Assembly (NCBI GenBank): GCA_951828535.1
Contig: OX639990.1
Span: 1,165,300-1,229,299, forward strand
Direction: 5' to 3'
From: an uncultured Candidatus Entotheonella sp.
GTDB lineage: Bacteria > Tectomicrobia > Entotheonellia > Entotheonellales > Entotheonellaceae
DNA length: 64,000 nt
In this document: in pieces, positions 26,505 to 35,599 of the stretch
How the letters are laid out: every line of letters begins with the position of its first letter
Numbering within the stretch: position 1 is the stretch's first letter
Notes under the pieces: generated by a model
What the model was told of the DNA's origin: nothing
Databases searched by the model: none
The model's input: only the letters and a program-made list of their open reading frames with translations
Program-made: the position numbers and the translations under genes

Positions 26505-27737
26505 ATACCGCATAAACGCCCGCCGTTCTTCGTGCCATGCGCGTTCCTCACGGAGCAACAGTTCCTCCAGTTCAACGCACCCCGCCTGCGCGTCATCCAC
26601 CCACGCGCGCAGCCGCGGCCCGCCGTTAATCACGTCGAACGCCAGCCGCTCCGTCTCATATTCGTACTCAAAATCCCGCCACAAGGAAAAATCCGGCGCC
26701 AATACCCGCACCGCCTTCAACAGCAGCGCCACCAACCGATACGGGCTAAATGCCTCCGGCCGGTACGCCGCATGATCGACGTGTATCTGCAGCCCCGAGC
26801 AGAACTGCCCCGCGTGCTTATGAAACGTCGGCTCAAAGTAAAACGGTCGCAACCGGCACCCGGCCAGCCACTCGGGCCGCAGGCGCCGCATCACGTCCAG
26901 CAGCGCCCGTGCATCCAGGTCCGGCGCGCCCACGACCTCCAGCGGGTGCGTCGTTCCCCGCCCCTCCGACAACGTGGTCCCCTCGATCAGCACCGTGCCG
27001 CTGTAGGCCCGTGCCATCGACAACCCCGCCGCATTGGGACTGGGATTGACCCACGACAACTCCCCCACCGGCCAGCCGTAACCCGGGGCTTGATAGGGGT
27101 CATAACCGGTCATCTCAATCACACGTAGTTCCACGTCCAGCCCGAAGTGCCGCACGAACCAGCGGGCGAGTTCCCCGATGGTCAGCCCATGGCGCATCGG
27201 CAGGGGCGCCGAGCCGACAAAGCTCTCCCAGCCGGGCTCCAGCCGCAATCCCTCTACGGCGCGCCCCGCCGGGTTTGGCCGATCCAGCACCCATACGGCC
27301 TTGCCGTGCGCCGCGCAGGCCTCCAGCATGTAGAGCAGCGTGGTAATGAACGTGTAAATCCGGCAGCCGACGTCCTGCAGGTCCACCAGCAGCACGTCGA
27401 ATCCGTCCAGTATGTCCGTCGTCGCGCGCCGCACCTCACCGTACAGGCTGTGTACCGGCACCCCGTGCACCGGGTCCCGGTAATCGTCGGATTGCACCAT
27501 GTTGTCCTGCTTATCGCCTCGCATGCCATGCTGCGGCCCGAAGGCACACGTCAGCCGCACCTCCGGCATAGCGGCCAGCACGTCCAGGCTGTGTTGCAGG
27601 TCTGCGGTCACGGAGGCGGGATGCCCCAGCAACGCCACGCGGCGCCCATGCAGCGGCGCGCGCAGGCCAGAGTCGTCAGCGAGACGGTCGATACCCAGGC
27701 GGATGCCTGGGCGGGTGGGGTTCGTGGGCGGACTCAA
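26481..27737 (-). CDS. NamZ-like exo-beta-N-acetylmuramidase (DUF1343)
   Basis: A 418-residue protein of the DUF1343 family, whose characterised Bacillus member NamZ releases N-acetylmuramic acid from muropeptides. Family blocks visible: GIRLGIDRL, FGPQHGMRGD, LLVDLQDVGCRIYTF, VLDRPNP and EGTTLSEGRGTTHP. No signal peptide is present, in contrast to secreted NamZ, so it may work on muropeptides taken up by the cell. The C-terminal 24 bp overlap the DOMON-like gene. It supports a small cell-wall-related group with the 3D-domain lipoprotein. Confidence 0.87.
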   Translation of the reverse strand: MSPPTNPTRPGIRLGIDRLADDSGLRAPLHGRRVALLGHPASVTADLQHSLDVLAAMPEVRLTCAFGPQHGMRGDKQDNMVQSDDYRDPVHGVPVHSLYGEVRRATTDILDGFDVLLVDLQDVGCRIYTFITTLLYMLEACAAHGKAVWVLDRPNPAGRAVEGLRLEPGWESFVGSAPLPMRHGLTIGELARWFVRHFGLDVELRVIEMTGYDPYQAPGYGWPVGELSWVNPSPNAAGLSMARAYSGTVLIEGTTLSEGRGTTHPLEVVGAPDLDARALLDVMRRLRPEWLAGCRLRPFYFEPTFHKHAGQFCSGLQIHVDHAAYRPEAFSPYRLVALLLKAVRVLAPDFSLWRDFEYEYETERLAFDVINGGPRLRAWVDDAQAGCVELEELLLREERAWHEERRAFMRYSGSEGEG

Positions 27738-28285
27738 CGCCTGAATTCCTCCAGAAGATGCTCAAGTCGATGAACCCACGCTGCAAAATGGGAACATCCG
27801 GATCGGATGGCCCTAGGGCCGACCCGCTCGGCTACCTGTGGACCCGCGTGGGTTTCAATCCCTCGTAGTCGGGAAATTGGGCAATGATCCGCTTGGACGG
27901 CGAGGTGTGTTGTCTATCGTTGATCAGTTCCGGGGAATCCACCTCATTGGCCTCTCGCCGCAAGTGAGCGATTCGGGCACCTGCATTGTCGAAGATTGGC
28001 GAGTGACGTCAAATCCATGGCGAAACAGGCTTTTGGCGGGTCTTTGATGCGCATGATTTGAAAAAGCGTTGCAAGCGTCGATCGTGCGAGTCGATCTCGG
28101 CAGGACCAGGAAAGACCGCGGCCGGGCCAGATTAACGATTTTGACCTTGAACAAGGCGATGACGAAAGCCGTCACGCAAGCGGTACGCGCGGTGTAAGCC
28201 AAAGGTCAACATGATTTCGCGCAACGATTGTTAGAGCCTTCGGATTAGGGACGCCGGCCGGCACTGCGCTTTCACACTCGGAGCG
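27738..28285. other. Intergenic stretch without recognisable gene
   Basis: About 550 bp. GC is lower than around it, and short open frames on both strands lack ribosome-binding sites and family matches. A GTTTCAATCC segment near 27852 recalls the start of some CRISPR repeats but occurs once only. Confidence 0.4.
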
Positions 28286-31156
28286 TCAACGAAGGTCGCG
28301 CTGCGCCTCGCGGTCGTTGTCCTCGGTAGCCTTGGGCTTGGCAATTACCAGGGCGAATCGCTCCGGCAGGACAACCTTTCGAACCTGCGCGGCGATGTCG
28401 GCTTTTGAAAACGCCATCAACTTGTCGACCAGGCCAACGACATTCTCCAAGCTTGTGCCGTGGTATTCCATGTCGGCCAGGATATACACCCAGAACCGGG
28501 GCTCCTTCATCATCGTTTCCAGGCTGTTGCGCAACTGTTTACGAACCGTCTCAACCTCCTCATCCGTCGGGCCCTCGGCCGCGAATTCCTCGACCGTTTT
28601 CTTCGCTATCATCACGGCTTCGCTTACCTTGTCCGGGTCGGCGGTGAAATCCACGTATAGCGCGCTCATGTCCGGATAGACGCGGCTGGGATGCACGTAC
28701 GTCTCGGCGGAGTATGTCAGGCCGCGGTCCTCGCGGATTTCCCGGCGGATGCGGCGCTCCAGAATGCGGGTGGCCATGAACATGAGACGCCGGCCGCGCA
28801 GGTCGCGCCAAGGGGCGGAGCGCCACATGAGGATGGGATGGGCGCGCGGGGTGATGGTTTCAACCTCGATGGTCTGCGTGACGGGCCCCGTGAAACCGGC
28901 CACCTCTCGCATCGTGTCCAGGCCGGGGTCGCGACGCTGACGCGGCGGCAGCGAGCCCAAATAGGTGGCGGCCAGTTGTATCGCTCGCTCCTCGGGGATG
29001 TCGCCGACGATGGCGATTTCCATCGGCGCCGAACGCAGGATGGTGTCAAGCCAAGCCTGCGCCTCCGGAATGGTCGCCGCGCGTGCGGCGATTTGCTCCG
29101 ACGTTAGCCTGATCTGCCGCGGATCGTTGCCGCTTAAAACCAGCCGGGCCGCCTCGTAGCTGCGGGTGCCGATGTCCGTGCGTTCAGAGGCCAGGGTTTG
29201 TAATTCCTGATTTTTCCATAGCTCTACCAGCGTCGGCTCGATCTTGGCGTCGCGGATAAGAAGGTGAACCAGTTGCAACCCGTCTTCGAGAGCCTCCGGC
29301 GTGCCCGACACGGTAAGAGTGATCGAGTCGGCGTCGGCTTGGCCCTGCACCTGCACCTGCTTGCCGGTCATCAGGTCACGGATGTCGGTGGACGAGAACT
29401 GCGAGGTGGCGGGTTTCGTCAGCGGCTGCACGGCCACGGCGGTGATGCCGCGCTGCGCAGTGGTTTCGCGGATGCGTCCGCCTGCAAGCGTCACCGTCAC
29501 CGAAACGTGATCCTTCTTGAAATCCATGAATCGGTAGTGCAGCCGAGTTTGGTTGGCGAACGTTATATGTGTTACGGCCAACGGCTCGAAACGCGTGCGT
29601 TCGATAATGTCGCCCGGCTGGGGGACTTGCGCCAATAGCGACGTGGGGCGTTCTTTGCTCTGCCAGGCGGCCACCGGCTGCGCCAACGCATCCTGGACGA
29701 CTTGTAGCACCTCTTCACTGCTGGGCACGGGTACGTCCGACTGCTCGGGCAGGATCAGAATATGCACCCCCTTGCCTGGCTGGAAGCGCGCCGCAAACAT
29801 CGCCGCGACTTCTTCAGCGGTAATGGTGGGCAGGACGTCCTTCACCAGGGTCACGGTTTGCGAGGCCGACCTTGGCAGTTCGCCGCGCGTCAAGGCGCGG
29901 TTCATGCTACCCAGGAAGGCGTGCGCGTCGCGCGTCGCTTCGGTTTGCGCGGCGTGCTCCGCCTCGGCCTGCAAAGCGCGCATCGCGGTATCCAACTCGT
30001 CGGGCGAGAAGCCGTGGTGGCGCGCCGTCTGCACGTCTTGAATCAGGGCCTGAAAGGCGGCGCTCCAGTTTTCGGGTGCCGCTTCGGCCCCGGCAACCGC
30101 CTGCCGGGCGACACCGAAGAACCGAGAGATGTACGTGCCCGCGTCCTGATACGGCACGTCGCCCTCCTGGACGCGCTGCTCCATGCGCCGGTTGACGATC
30201 CAGGTGCCCACCTGCTCAATCAGGTGCCGCCGATAATCGCCGACCGTCTTGCGCGGCGCGTAGGGCATAACAGCCAGCGCTTCCAGCCGGGCGATCGTCA
30301 GCTCGGGATCGGTCAGGACCACGGCGCGTGGTTCCTCATGAGGCTGGAGGCCCGCTTCCATGTCCTGTGGCGGCGGGTCCTGACGCTGCCAGCTATCGAA
30401 ATGGCGCTTGACCGCGGCCACCATGGTGTCAATCGGAGCGTCCCCGACTGCCAGCAAGGTTGCCTTGCCGGGATGGTACCAGGTCGAGTAGTAGTCCAGC
30501 ATGTCCTCGCGCTGGATGGCGTTGAGCGTTTCGTCCAGACCAATCGGCAGACGCCGCGCCACGCGCGAACCCGGCAGGACAGCCGGCAGGAATTGTTCCA
30601 TAAGCCGTTGGCGTGTTCCCTTCCGCGCCCGTTTTTCCTCCAGAATGACGCCTCTTTCCTTGTCGATCTCCTCAGACGTCAGAAGCATGCGGAAGGCCAC
30701 GTCGGAGAGATAAATGAGTCCTTTGTCGATGGTTTCAGGCTTTGTGTCCGGCAGGGTCAGGATGTAGGTCGTCTGATCAAGGCTCGTGAAGGCGTTTTGG
30801 TGCTGACCGAATCGCAGCCCGATGGATTCGAAGTAGGGCAATAACTCGCCGGGCGGGAAATTTTCCGAGCCGTTGAACGCCATGTGTTCCAGGAAGTGCG
30901 CCATCCCTTCCTGCCCGTCCTTCTCGTTCAGCGATCCCGTCGATATATGCAACCAGAACGATATCTTCCCTGGCGGCGTCGCATGCGACCGCACCCAGTA
31001 CGACATCCCGTTGTCCAGGGTTCCCCGCTGCACCGCAGGATCCACCGGCAAAGGAGCATTCTGATCCAACTCTGCCGCTGTCCCGACAGACAGGTACAAA
31101 CCGAACAACACCACACAACCCAACAGGGTCCGCAGCCAAGGACAGGCAACTCTCAT
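28286..31156 (-). CDS. M16 family zinc metallopeptidase (PqqL/pitrilysin-like)
   Basis: A 956-residue periplasmic peptidase with a signal peptide (hydrophobic residues 9-22, ending GTAA). The inverted zinc motif HFLEH is at residues 87-91, and the third ligand Glu lies in KERGVILEE about 75 residues later. Size and order fit a full two-half M16 enzyme: active N-terminal pair of M16 domains, inactive C-terminal pair with the R/Y substrate-binding region near RGLTYSAETYV. ATG 31156 has GGAGA upstream; a 14-codon longer frame would spoil the signal peptide. Degrades unfolded peptides in characterised relatives. Confidence 0.92.
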   Translation of the reverse strand: MRVACPWLRTLLGCVVLFGLYLSVGTAAELDQNAPLPVDPAVQRGTLDNGMSYWVRSHATPPGKISFWLHISTGSLNEKDGQEGMAHFLEHMAFNGSENFPPGELLPYFESIGLRFGQHQNAFTSLDQTTYILTLPDTKPETIDKGLIYLSDVAFRMLLTSEEIDKERGVILEEKRARKGTRQRLMEQFLPAVLPGSRVARRLPIGLDETLNAIQREDMLDYYSTWYHPGKATLLAVGDAPIDTMVAAVKRHFDSWQRQDPPPQDMEAGLQPHEEPRAVVLTDPELTIARLEALAVMPYAPRKTVGDYRRHLIEQVGTWIVNRRMEQRVQEGDVPYQDAGTYISRFFGVARQAVAGAEAAPENWSAAFQALIQDVQTARHHGFSPDELDTAMRALQAEAEHAAQTEATRDAHAFLGSMNRALTRGELPRSASQTVTLVKDVLPTITAEEVAAMFAARFQPGKGVHILILPEQSDVPVPSSEEVLQVVQDALAQPVAAWQSKERPTSLLAQVPQPGDIIERTRFEPLAVTHITFANQTRLHYRFMDFKKDHVSVTVTLAGGRIRETTAQRGITAVAVQPLTKPATSQFSSTDIRDLMTGKQVQVQGQADADSITLTVSGTPEALEDGLQLVHLLIRDAKIEPTLVELWKNQELQTLASERTDIGTRSYEAARLVLSGNDPRQIRLTSEQIAARAATIPEAQAWLDTILRSAPMEIAIVGDIPEERAIQLAATYLGSLPPRQRRDPGLDTMREVAGFTGPVTQTIEVETITPRAHPILMWRSAPWRDLRGRRLMFMATRILERRIRREIREDRGLTYSAETYVHPSRVYPDMSALYVDFTADPDKVSEAVMIAKKTVEEFAAEGPTDEEVETVRKQLRNSLETMMKEPRFWVYILADMEYHGTSLENVVGLVDKLMAFSKADIAAQVRKVVLPERFALVIAKPKATEDNDREAQRDLR

Positions 31157-31269
31157 TCGCTTCTCTCCAGACTTATCGTGAGGTTGATTGGAACACACTC
31201 GCTCATGCTACAGCCCAAGACATAACGCCGCAATGCGCCAGATAATTCGGGAAGCCGCAAGTGACGGCC

Positions 31270-33012
31270 TTACTCGCCTGACGGCACGACCGGCAGCACG
31301 ATATGCGACGGGCGCTCGGCGTCGTGGTGCACGGTTTGGCGCGCTTTGCGGAGCACGGCGTCTTGGCCGAAGGGGTTGCCGGTGTTGGGATTACGGTCAA
31401 ATTGCGGGAAGTTGCTGCTGGCGACTTCAACGCGGATGCGGTGCCCCTGCCGGAAGCAGTTGCTGGTGGACCACAGATCGATGCGGTATTCATACACACG
31501 CCCCGGTTCCAACGGCGACGGCGTTTCCCACGAGTCGCGGTAGCGCGCCCGGATGATGCCCTGGGCAACGTTGATGGCGGCGCCGTCGGGATACACGTCG
31601 ACGAGCTTGGCAGTGAAGTCCGTATCCGGCGCGTCGGAGGCGGCGAACAGGGTCATACTGACAGGGCCGGTGACCTCGAGGTCATCCGCGAGCGGCGACG
31701 AGGTGTACACCAGCACGTCCGGCCGCCACTCGACGGGCTGCTGATCGCGCGGCCCCATGGATACCGGCGTCACGTCCTCGGAGCAGCAGGTGCTGCCGCC
31801 AACCGTCGGCACGGGTTGTTCGGGGTCGTGAGTGTAGCGGTCGGGCGGTTCCGCCGCCGCCGGCTTGGTGTCCAGAACGCCGTCGCCGAACAGCGAATTG
31901 GCGCCGCCCTGGCTGTGCAGGTAATACGGCACGTACGTCGTGCCCGGAATTGGCCAGTCCTCAGCTTGCCGCCAACGGTTGGCCCCCATGACAAAGACGT
32001 TCACCGGCGGCTCTTCGGCGATGCCCGTGTCCTTACCCTTCAGCCAGTAGTCAAACCAGCGCACGTGTTCTGCCATCAGATCGACCCGCGCCGCGTTCCC
32101 AAAATCCACGTCACCCGTATGGGCGTCCAGGCCCATGTGGCCGCAGTCGTGAATCCACGGGCCGATGATGATCTTCTGATGCTTCTTGCCCGGCGGGCGC
32201 CCATGCGCCCGGACCCCCATGAAATTATTGAGCGTCGATTGCAGGAATACGTCGTACCAGCCGCCGATGCCGTAAGCCGGCACGGCCACCTCCGAATAGT
32301 GCGCCTCCACCGGCCGCATGCCGCGCCAGTAATCATCGTAATCCGGGTGCGCGATCCAGTCCTGCCACACCTGCGAGGCGCGGCCCGCCTTGGCATCCAT
32401 GGTGCTCAGCGGCAAATGCCAGTGCAACGTGTTCAGGTGGTTTGCCGCCGGCAGCCACAGGTACTGCACCTGGTTCGTGCGGGTGGACATCTGAACGGCG
32501 GCCCAGCGGAGGTTGAAGGCGAGTTGGAAGGCGCCGCCGGTGTATACCCAGTTGTGGTAGAAGTTCGAGTACCCGACGCGCGGCACCATGGCCTTCAGAA
32601 AGCGACTGCGCAGCGGTGCCGCCTGCCACTGCACCATGGCCACGTACGACCCGCCAGCGGTGCCGATATTGCCGTTGCACCACGGCTGCTGCCCAATCCA
32701 TTCCATGGTGTCGAAGCCGTCCTCGGCCTCGTGCACGAATGGGTACCAATCGCCGTCCGAATCCCACCGGCCGCGCACGTCCTGCGTTGCCACGCCGTAG
32801 CCGCGCGTGGCGAAGTACATGCAGTCCTGCACGATGGCCTCGTTGTTGTTGTTGTATGGCGTGCGGATGAGCACCATCGGCACCGGCTGGTCCATTGCCG
32901 GCAGATAAATGTCAGTGGATAACGCCACTCCGTCGCGCATCGGCACCTTGACGTCGAAGCGCATGCTGACCTCCTGCACGGGTTGAGAAAGGCTGCCGGG
33001 AGCGCTTGCCAT
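31270..33012 (-). CDS. CocE/NonD family hydrolase (X-Pro dipeptidyl-peptidase S15 fold)
   Basis: A 580-residue serine hydrolase with an N-terminal alpha/beta-hydrolase domain (S15) and a C-terminal jelly-roll domain (about residues 400-570, with GPVSMTLFAASDAPDTDF). The nucleophile Ser is in GGSY at residues 120-123, and VRGRWDSDG is the usual oxyanion/active-site loop. CocE-type enzymes cleave esters, acyl-amino acids or glutaryl-cephalosporins. No signal peptide. AAGGAGAAC precedes ATG 33012; the longer frame starting at 33036 overlaps phoR. Confidence 0.9.
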   Translation of the reverse strand: MASAPGSLSQPVQEVSMRFDVKVPMRDGVALSTDIYLPAMDQPVPMVLIRTPYNNNNEAIVQDCMYFATRGYGVATQDVRGRWDSDGDWYPFVHEAEDGFDTMEWIGQQPWCNGNIGTAGGSYVAMVQWQAAPLRSRFLKAMVPRVGYSNFYHNWVYTGGAFQLAFNLRWAAVQMSTRTNQVQYLWLPAANHLNTLHWHLPLSTMDAKAGRASQVWQDWIAHPDYDDYWRGMRPVEAHYSEVAVPAYGIGGWYDVFLQSTLNNFMGVRAHGRPPGKKHQKIIIGPWIHDCGHMGLDAHTGDVDFGNAARVDLMAEHVRWFDYWLKGKDTGIAEEPPVNVFVMGANRWRQAEDWPIPGTTYVPYYLHSQGGANSLFGDGVLDTKPAAAEPPDRYTHDPEQPVPTVGGSTCCSEDVTPVSMGPRDQQPVEWRPDVLVYTSSPLADDLEVTGPVSMTLFAASDAPDTDFTAKLVDVYPDGAAINVAQGIIRARYRDSWETPSPLEPGRVYEYRIDLWSTSNCFRQGHRIRVEVASSNFPQFDRNPNTGNPFGQDAVLRKARQTVHHDAERPSHIVLPVVPSGE

Positions 33013-33032
33013 GGTGTTCTCCTTGTCGGGTG

Positions 33033-34457
33033 TCAATCTTGCGCCGATTCGACGGCGGTCTTGGGCTGCGAGAGATGCAGCGAAAAGGTGCTCCCCTGCC
33101 CCACTTCACTGGCCACGCTGACCTGCCCGTCGTGGATTTGGGCGATGTGTTTCACGATGGCCAGCCCGAGGCCGGTACCGCCACTGGCGCGGTCGCGCGC
33201 CTTGTCGGTGCGGTAGAAGCGCTCGAAGATGCGCGACACGTGTTCCGGCGCGATGCCGATGCCCTCGTCGCGCACGTCGATGCGCACCTCGCCGTTCTCC
33301 TGCCGCGCCGTCAGCCACACCGTGCCGTGAGCGTTGCTGTAGCTAATGGCGTTGTCCAGAAGATTGACGATAGCCTGCTCCAACAAGGGGGCGTTGGCAT
33401 TGACGCGCAGGCCGGGAACGCAGGACGGCACGACCGCGACCTGTCGTGCGGCGGCCTTGGCGGAGCAATCGAGCACGGCAGCCTCGACGATGGGGCCCAG
33501 TTGCACCTCGGGACGGGGAACGTCGGCGATCTGATTACTTTGCTCCATCCGTGACAGGCTGAGCAGATCCTCGATGATGGCGTGCAGGCGGTCGGCGTGG
33601 CGGGCGACGATCTCCAGGAACCGTTCCGCCTGTGGGCGGTCGTCCAAAGCGCCGTCGCGGAGGGTTTCCACGAAGCCCTTGATGCTGGTAATCGGGGTCT
33701 TGAGCTCGTGCGAGACGTTGGCCACGAAGTCGCGGCGAATGTTTTCCAGCCGGCGCAGCCGGGTAATGTCGTTCAACACCACCAACATGCCGAAGTCGCG
33801 GCCAGCGGCATCGCGCAGGGCGGTTGCGGTCGCTTGCAGGAAGCGCTCCTCATCGCCGCGCAGTACGATCTCTCCCATGGTCGGCTCGGCCTTTGACATG
33901 GCGTCTGTGAGCAGCCGTTGCAGCCCAACGTTGCGGATGACTTCCTGAACCGTCCGGCCGCGGGCCTGCGTCGCCGGCACCGCCAGAAGCGCCTCCGCAG
34001 CGGGGTTCATGGCGATGACGTGTGCCTGCGGGTCCAGCGCCAGCACGCCTTCCTGCATACTGACAAGAATGGCCTCTTGCTCGTTGCGGTGCTGCGTCAC
34101 GACGCTGATCTGGTCTTCGAGTTGCGCCGCCATGTTATTGAGTGTGGCGGCGAGGTTGCCCATTTCGGGGGTATTGGGGATAAGGAGCCGATGGGAGAAA
34201 TCGCCAACCGCAATGTGTTCGGCGCTCGCGCGCATAACCTGGAGGGAGCGGCTGATACGCTTTGAAGAGACCAGCCCTATGCCGGCGGCTATTACGGTAA
34301 GGACAACGGCGCCGACAGCCAGGGGCTGAGCGGGCCAGAGGACGGCATTCGCACTGTCCTGTCGAGGGTAATCCCCAGTAAAGAATACCAATAAGGCCAG
34401 CGCCACCGCCGGCAGGTAGCTGAGAAACAATCGCCAGAAAATGGGCAGGCGGCGCAT
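33033..34457 (-). CDS. phoR: PhoR-type sensor histidine kinase
   Basis: A 474-residue inner-membrane kinase. Two helices (residues 8-26 and 46-63) enclose a very short loop, followed by HAMP (to about 115), a PAS domain (about 125-230) and the kinase core. The H box FVANVSHELKTP places the phospho-acceptor at His250; N, G1 and G2 boxes (LLDNAISYS, DEGIGI, GTGLGL) are intact. The short extracytoplasmic loop and PAS domain fit PhoR, which senses phosphate through the Pst/PhoU system. The stop of phoB lies 4 bp upstream, and AGGAG precedes the ATG. No pst genes are in the window. Confidence 0.85.
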   Translation of the reverse strand: MRRLPIFWRLFLSYLPAVALALLVFFTGDYPRQDSANAVLWPAQPLAVGAVVLTVIAAGIGLVSSKRISRSLQVMRASAEHIAVGDFSHRLLIPNTPEMGNLAATLNNMAAQLEDQISVVTQHRNEQEAILVSMQEGVLALDPQAHVIAMNPAAEALLAVPATQARGRTVQEVIRNVGLQRLLTDAMSKAEPTMGEIVLRGDEERFLQATATALRDAAGRDFGMLVVLNDITRLRRLENIRRDFVANVSHELKTPITSIKGFVETLRDGALDDRPQAERFLEIVARHADRLHAIIEDLLSLSRMEQSNQIADVPRPEVQLGPIVEAAVLDCSAKAAARQVAVVPSCVPGLRVNANAPLLEQAIVNLLDNAISYSNAHGTVWLTARQENGEVRIDVRDEGIGIAPEHVSRIFERFYRTDKARDRASGGTGLGLAIVKHIAQIHDGQVSVASEVGQGSTFSLHLSQPKTAVESAQD

Positions 34458-34461
34458 CGTG

Positions 34462-35148
34462 TCACTCCTGCAAGCGATAACCGACACCACGAATCGTTTC
34501 GATAAGGTCGCCGCTGGGGCCGAGTTTGCGGCGCAGGGCCACGATGTGTACGTCGACGGCCCGTGTGGTGACGCTGGAGTCGTCGCCCTGCGCGGCTTCG
34601 AGGATCTGGTTGCGGGTGAACACCCAGCCCGGACGCCGTGCCAGCAGGTGCAAAATACGAAACTCCGTCAGCGTGAGTTGCACGACAGCGCTGGCCACCT
34701 GCACCTCGTGGCGACCCGGATGAATCTGCAAGTCGTGATGCGTAATGACGGCGTCGCCCGCCTCTGGCTGGCTTTGCTGACGGCGCAATACCGCCTTGAT
34801 ACGGGCCAGGAGCACGCGCGGGCTGAATGGCTTGGTGAGGTAGTCGTCGGCGCCGAGTTCGAGGCCGGTGACCACGTCGGCCTCTTCGCCTTTGGCAGAG
34901 AGGATGATGACCGGAATGCCCGCCGTGCGGGCGTCGTTCTTGAGCCGCCGGCAAACCTCCAGGCCGTCGACGCCCGGCAGCATCAGGTCCAGCACGACGA
35001 GATCGGGCGGCGACATGCGTACCGAGGCAAAAGCTTCCTCGCCGGAGGCCACGCCGGTCATGTCATAGTTGTTCCGGGTCAGGTTGTAGCGGATGAGTTC
35101 GAGAATATCCGGCTCATCGTCCACTACGAGAATCCCTACACGTGCCAT
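34462..35148 (-). CDS. phoB: PhoB-type response regulator
   Basis: A 228-residue OmpR/PhoB-class regulator. The receiver domain has acidic residues D10-D11 and phospho-acceptor D54 (VVLDLMLPG), with Thr/Ser and Lys at the later switch positions (IILSAKGEE). The C-terminal winged helix (residues 130-225) holds LTEFRILHLL, DVHIVALRRKLG and the final VRGVGYRL-type motif (IRGVGYRLQ). Encoded directly upstream of the PhoR-type kinase, so very likely its partner controlling phosphate-starvation genes. I see no clear Pho box in front of it. Confidence 0.88.
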   Translation of the reverse strand: MARVGILVVDDEPDILELIRYNLTRNNYDMTGVASGEEAFASVRMSPPDLVVLDLMLPGVDGLEVCRRLKNDARTAGIPVIILSAKGEEADVVTGLELGADDYLTKPFSPRVLLARIKAVLRRQQSQPEAGDAVITHHDLQIHPGRHEVQVASAVVQLTLTEFRILHLLARRPGWVFTRNQILEAAQGDDSSVTTRAVDVHIVALRRKLGPSGDLIETIRGVGYRLQE

Positions 35149-35164
35149 GCAACTCCTTCCGCGC

Positions 35165-35548
35165 CTACAGCGATCGCCCCAACAGCAGGCCCGCAGCGCC
35201 CATCAGCCCACCGCCCACGACGCTGCCGACGACGTAGCCCAGCCCGCGCAGCGTGTGGCCGTTTTCCAGTAACAGAAGAACATCGGCGCTGAACGTCGAA
35301 AACGTTGTGTAAGAACCCAGGAAGCCGACCGTGAGGGCCAGGCGCAGAGCGGGCGCCATGTCGAAGCCTCTGCTCAGCATGGCGATCATCAGACACAACA
35401 CAAAGCTGCCGCTGACGTTCACGAAAAGCGTACCATACGGGAACGCTGCTCCCCAACGAGTTGTGAGCCAGGTATTGATCCCGTAGCGCACCACCGCCCC
35501 GACAAAGCCGCCGATTCCAATCCACACGTACGTTGAAGTTTGCATCAT
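35165..35548 (-). CDS. crcB: CrcB/Fluc fluoride channel
   Basis: A 127-residue inner-membrane protein with four hydrophobic helices. Family signatures present: GGFVGAVVRYGIN at the start, YGTLFVNVSGSF (the central Asn) and GFLGSYTTFSTF (pore Phe and TM3 break). Works as a dual-topology dimer that exports fluoride. The gene ends 16 bp before phoB and may be co-transcribed. No fluoride-riboswitch-like leader could be recognised. A second Met immediately follows the first, so the start is uncertain by one codon. Confidence 0.93.
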   Translation of the reverse strand: MMQTSTYVWIGIGGFVGAVVRYGINTWLTTRWGAAFPYGTLFVNVSGSFVLCLMIAMLSRGFDMAPALRLALTVGFLGSYTTFSTFSADVLLLLENGHTLRGLGYVVGSVVGGGLMGAAGLLLGRSL

Positions 35549-35575
35549 TGTCTCAGGCTCTCTGCAGCCAGGAGT

Positions 35576-35591
35576 CGGGTTTCAAAACCCG
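35576..35591. terminator. Possible terminator hairpin between symporter and crcB
   Basis: Arms CGGGTTT (35576-35582) and AAACCCG (35585-35591) pair perfectly, but the loop is only 2 nt and no T-run follows. It lies just after the symporter stop. Confidence 0.3.
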
Positions 35592-35599
35592 TTGCTCTA

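Noticed and set aside
27850-27880. GTTTCAATCC segment resembling a CRISPR repeat
   Set aside because: It occurs once, has no spacers or second copy, and no cas genes are near.
27924-28202. 92-codon minus-strand frame after the NamZ-like gene
   Set aside because: No supporting start signal or family; mixed composition typical of chance frames.
35549-35599. Possible fluoride riboswitch before crcB
   Set aside because: The leader is short and I could not find the conserved fluoride-aptamer core; only a small hairpin is present.
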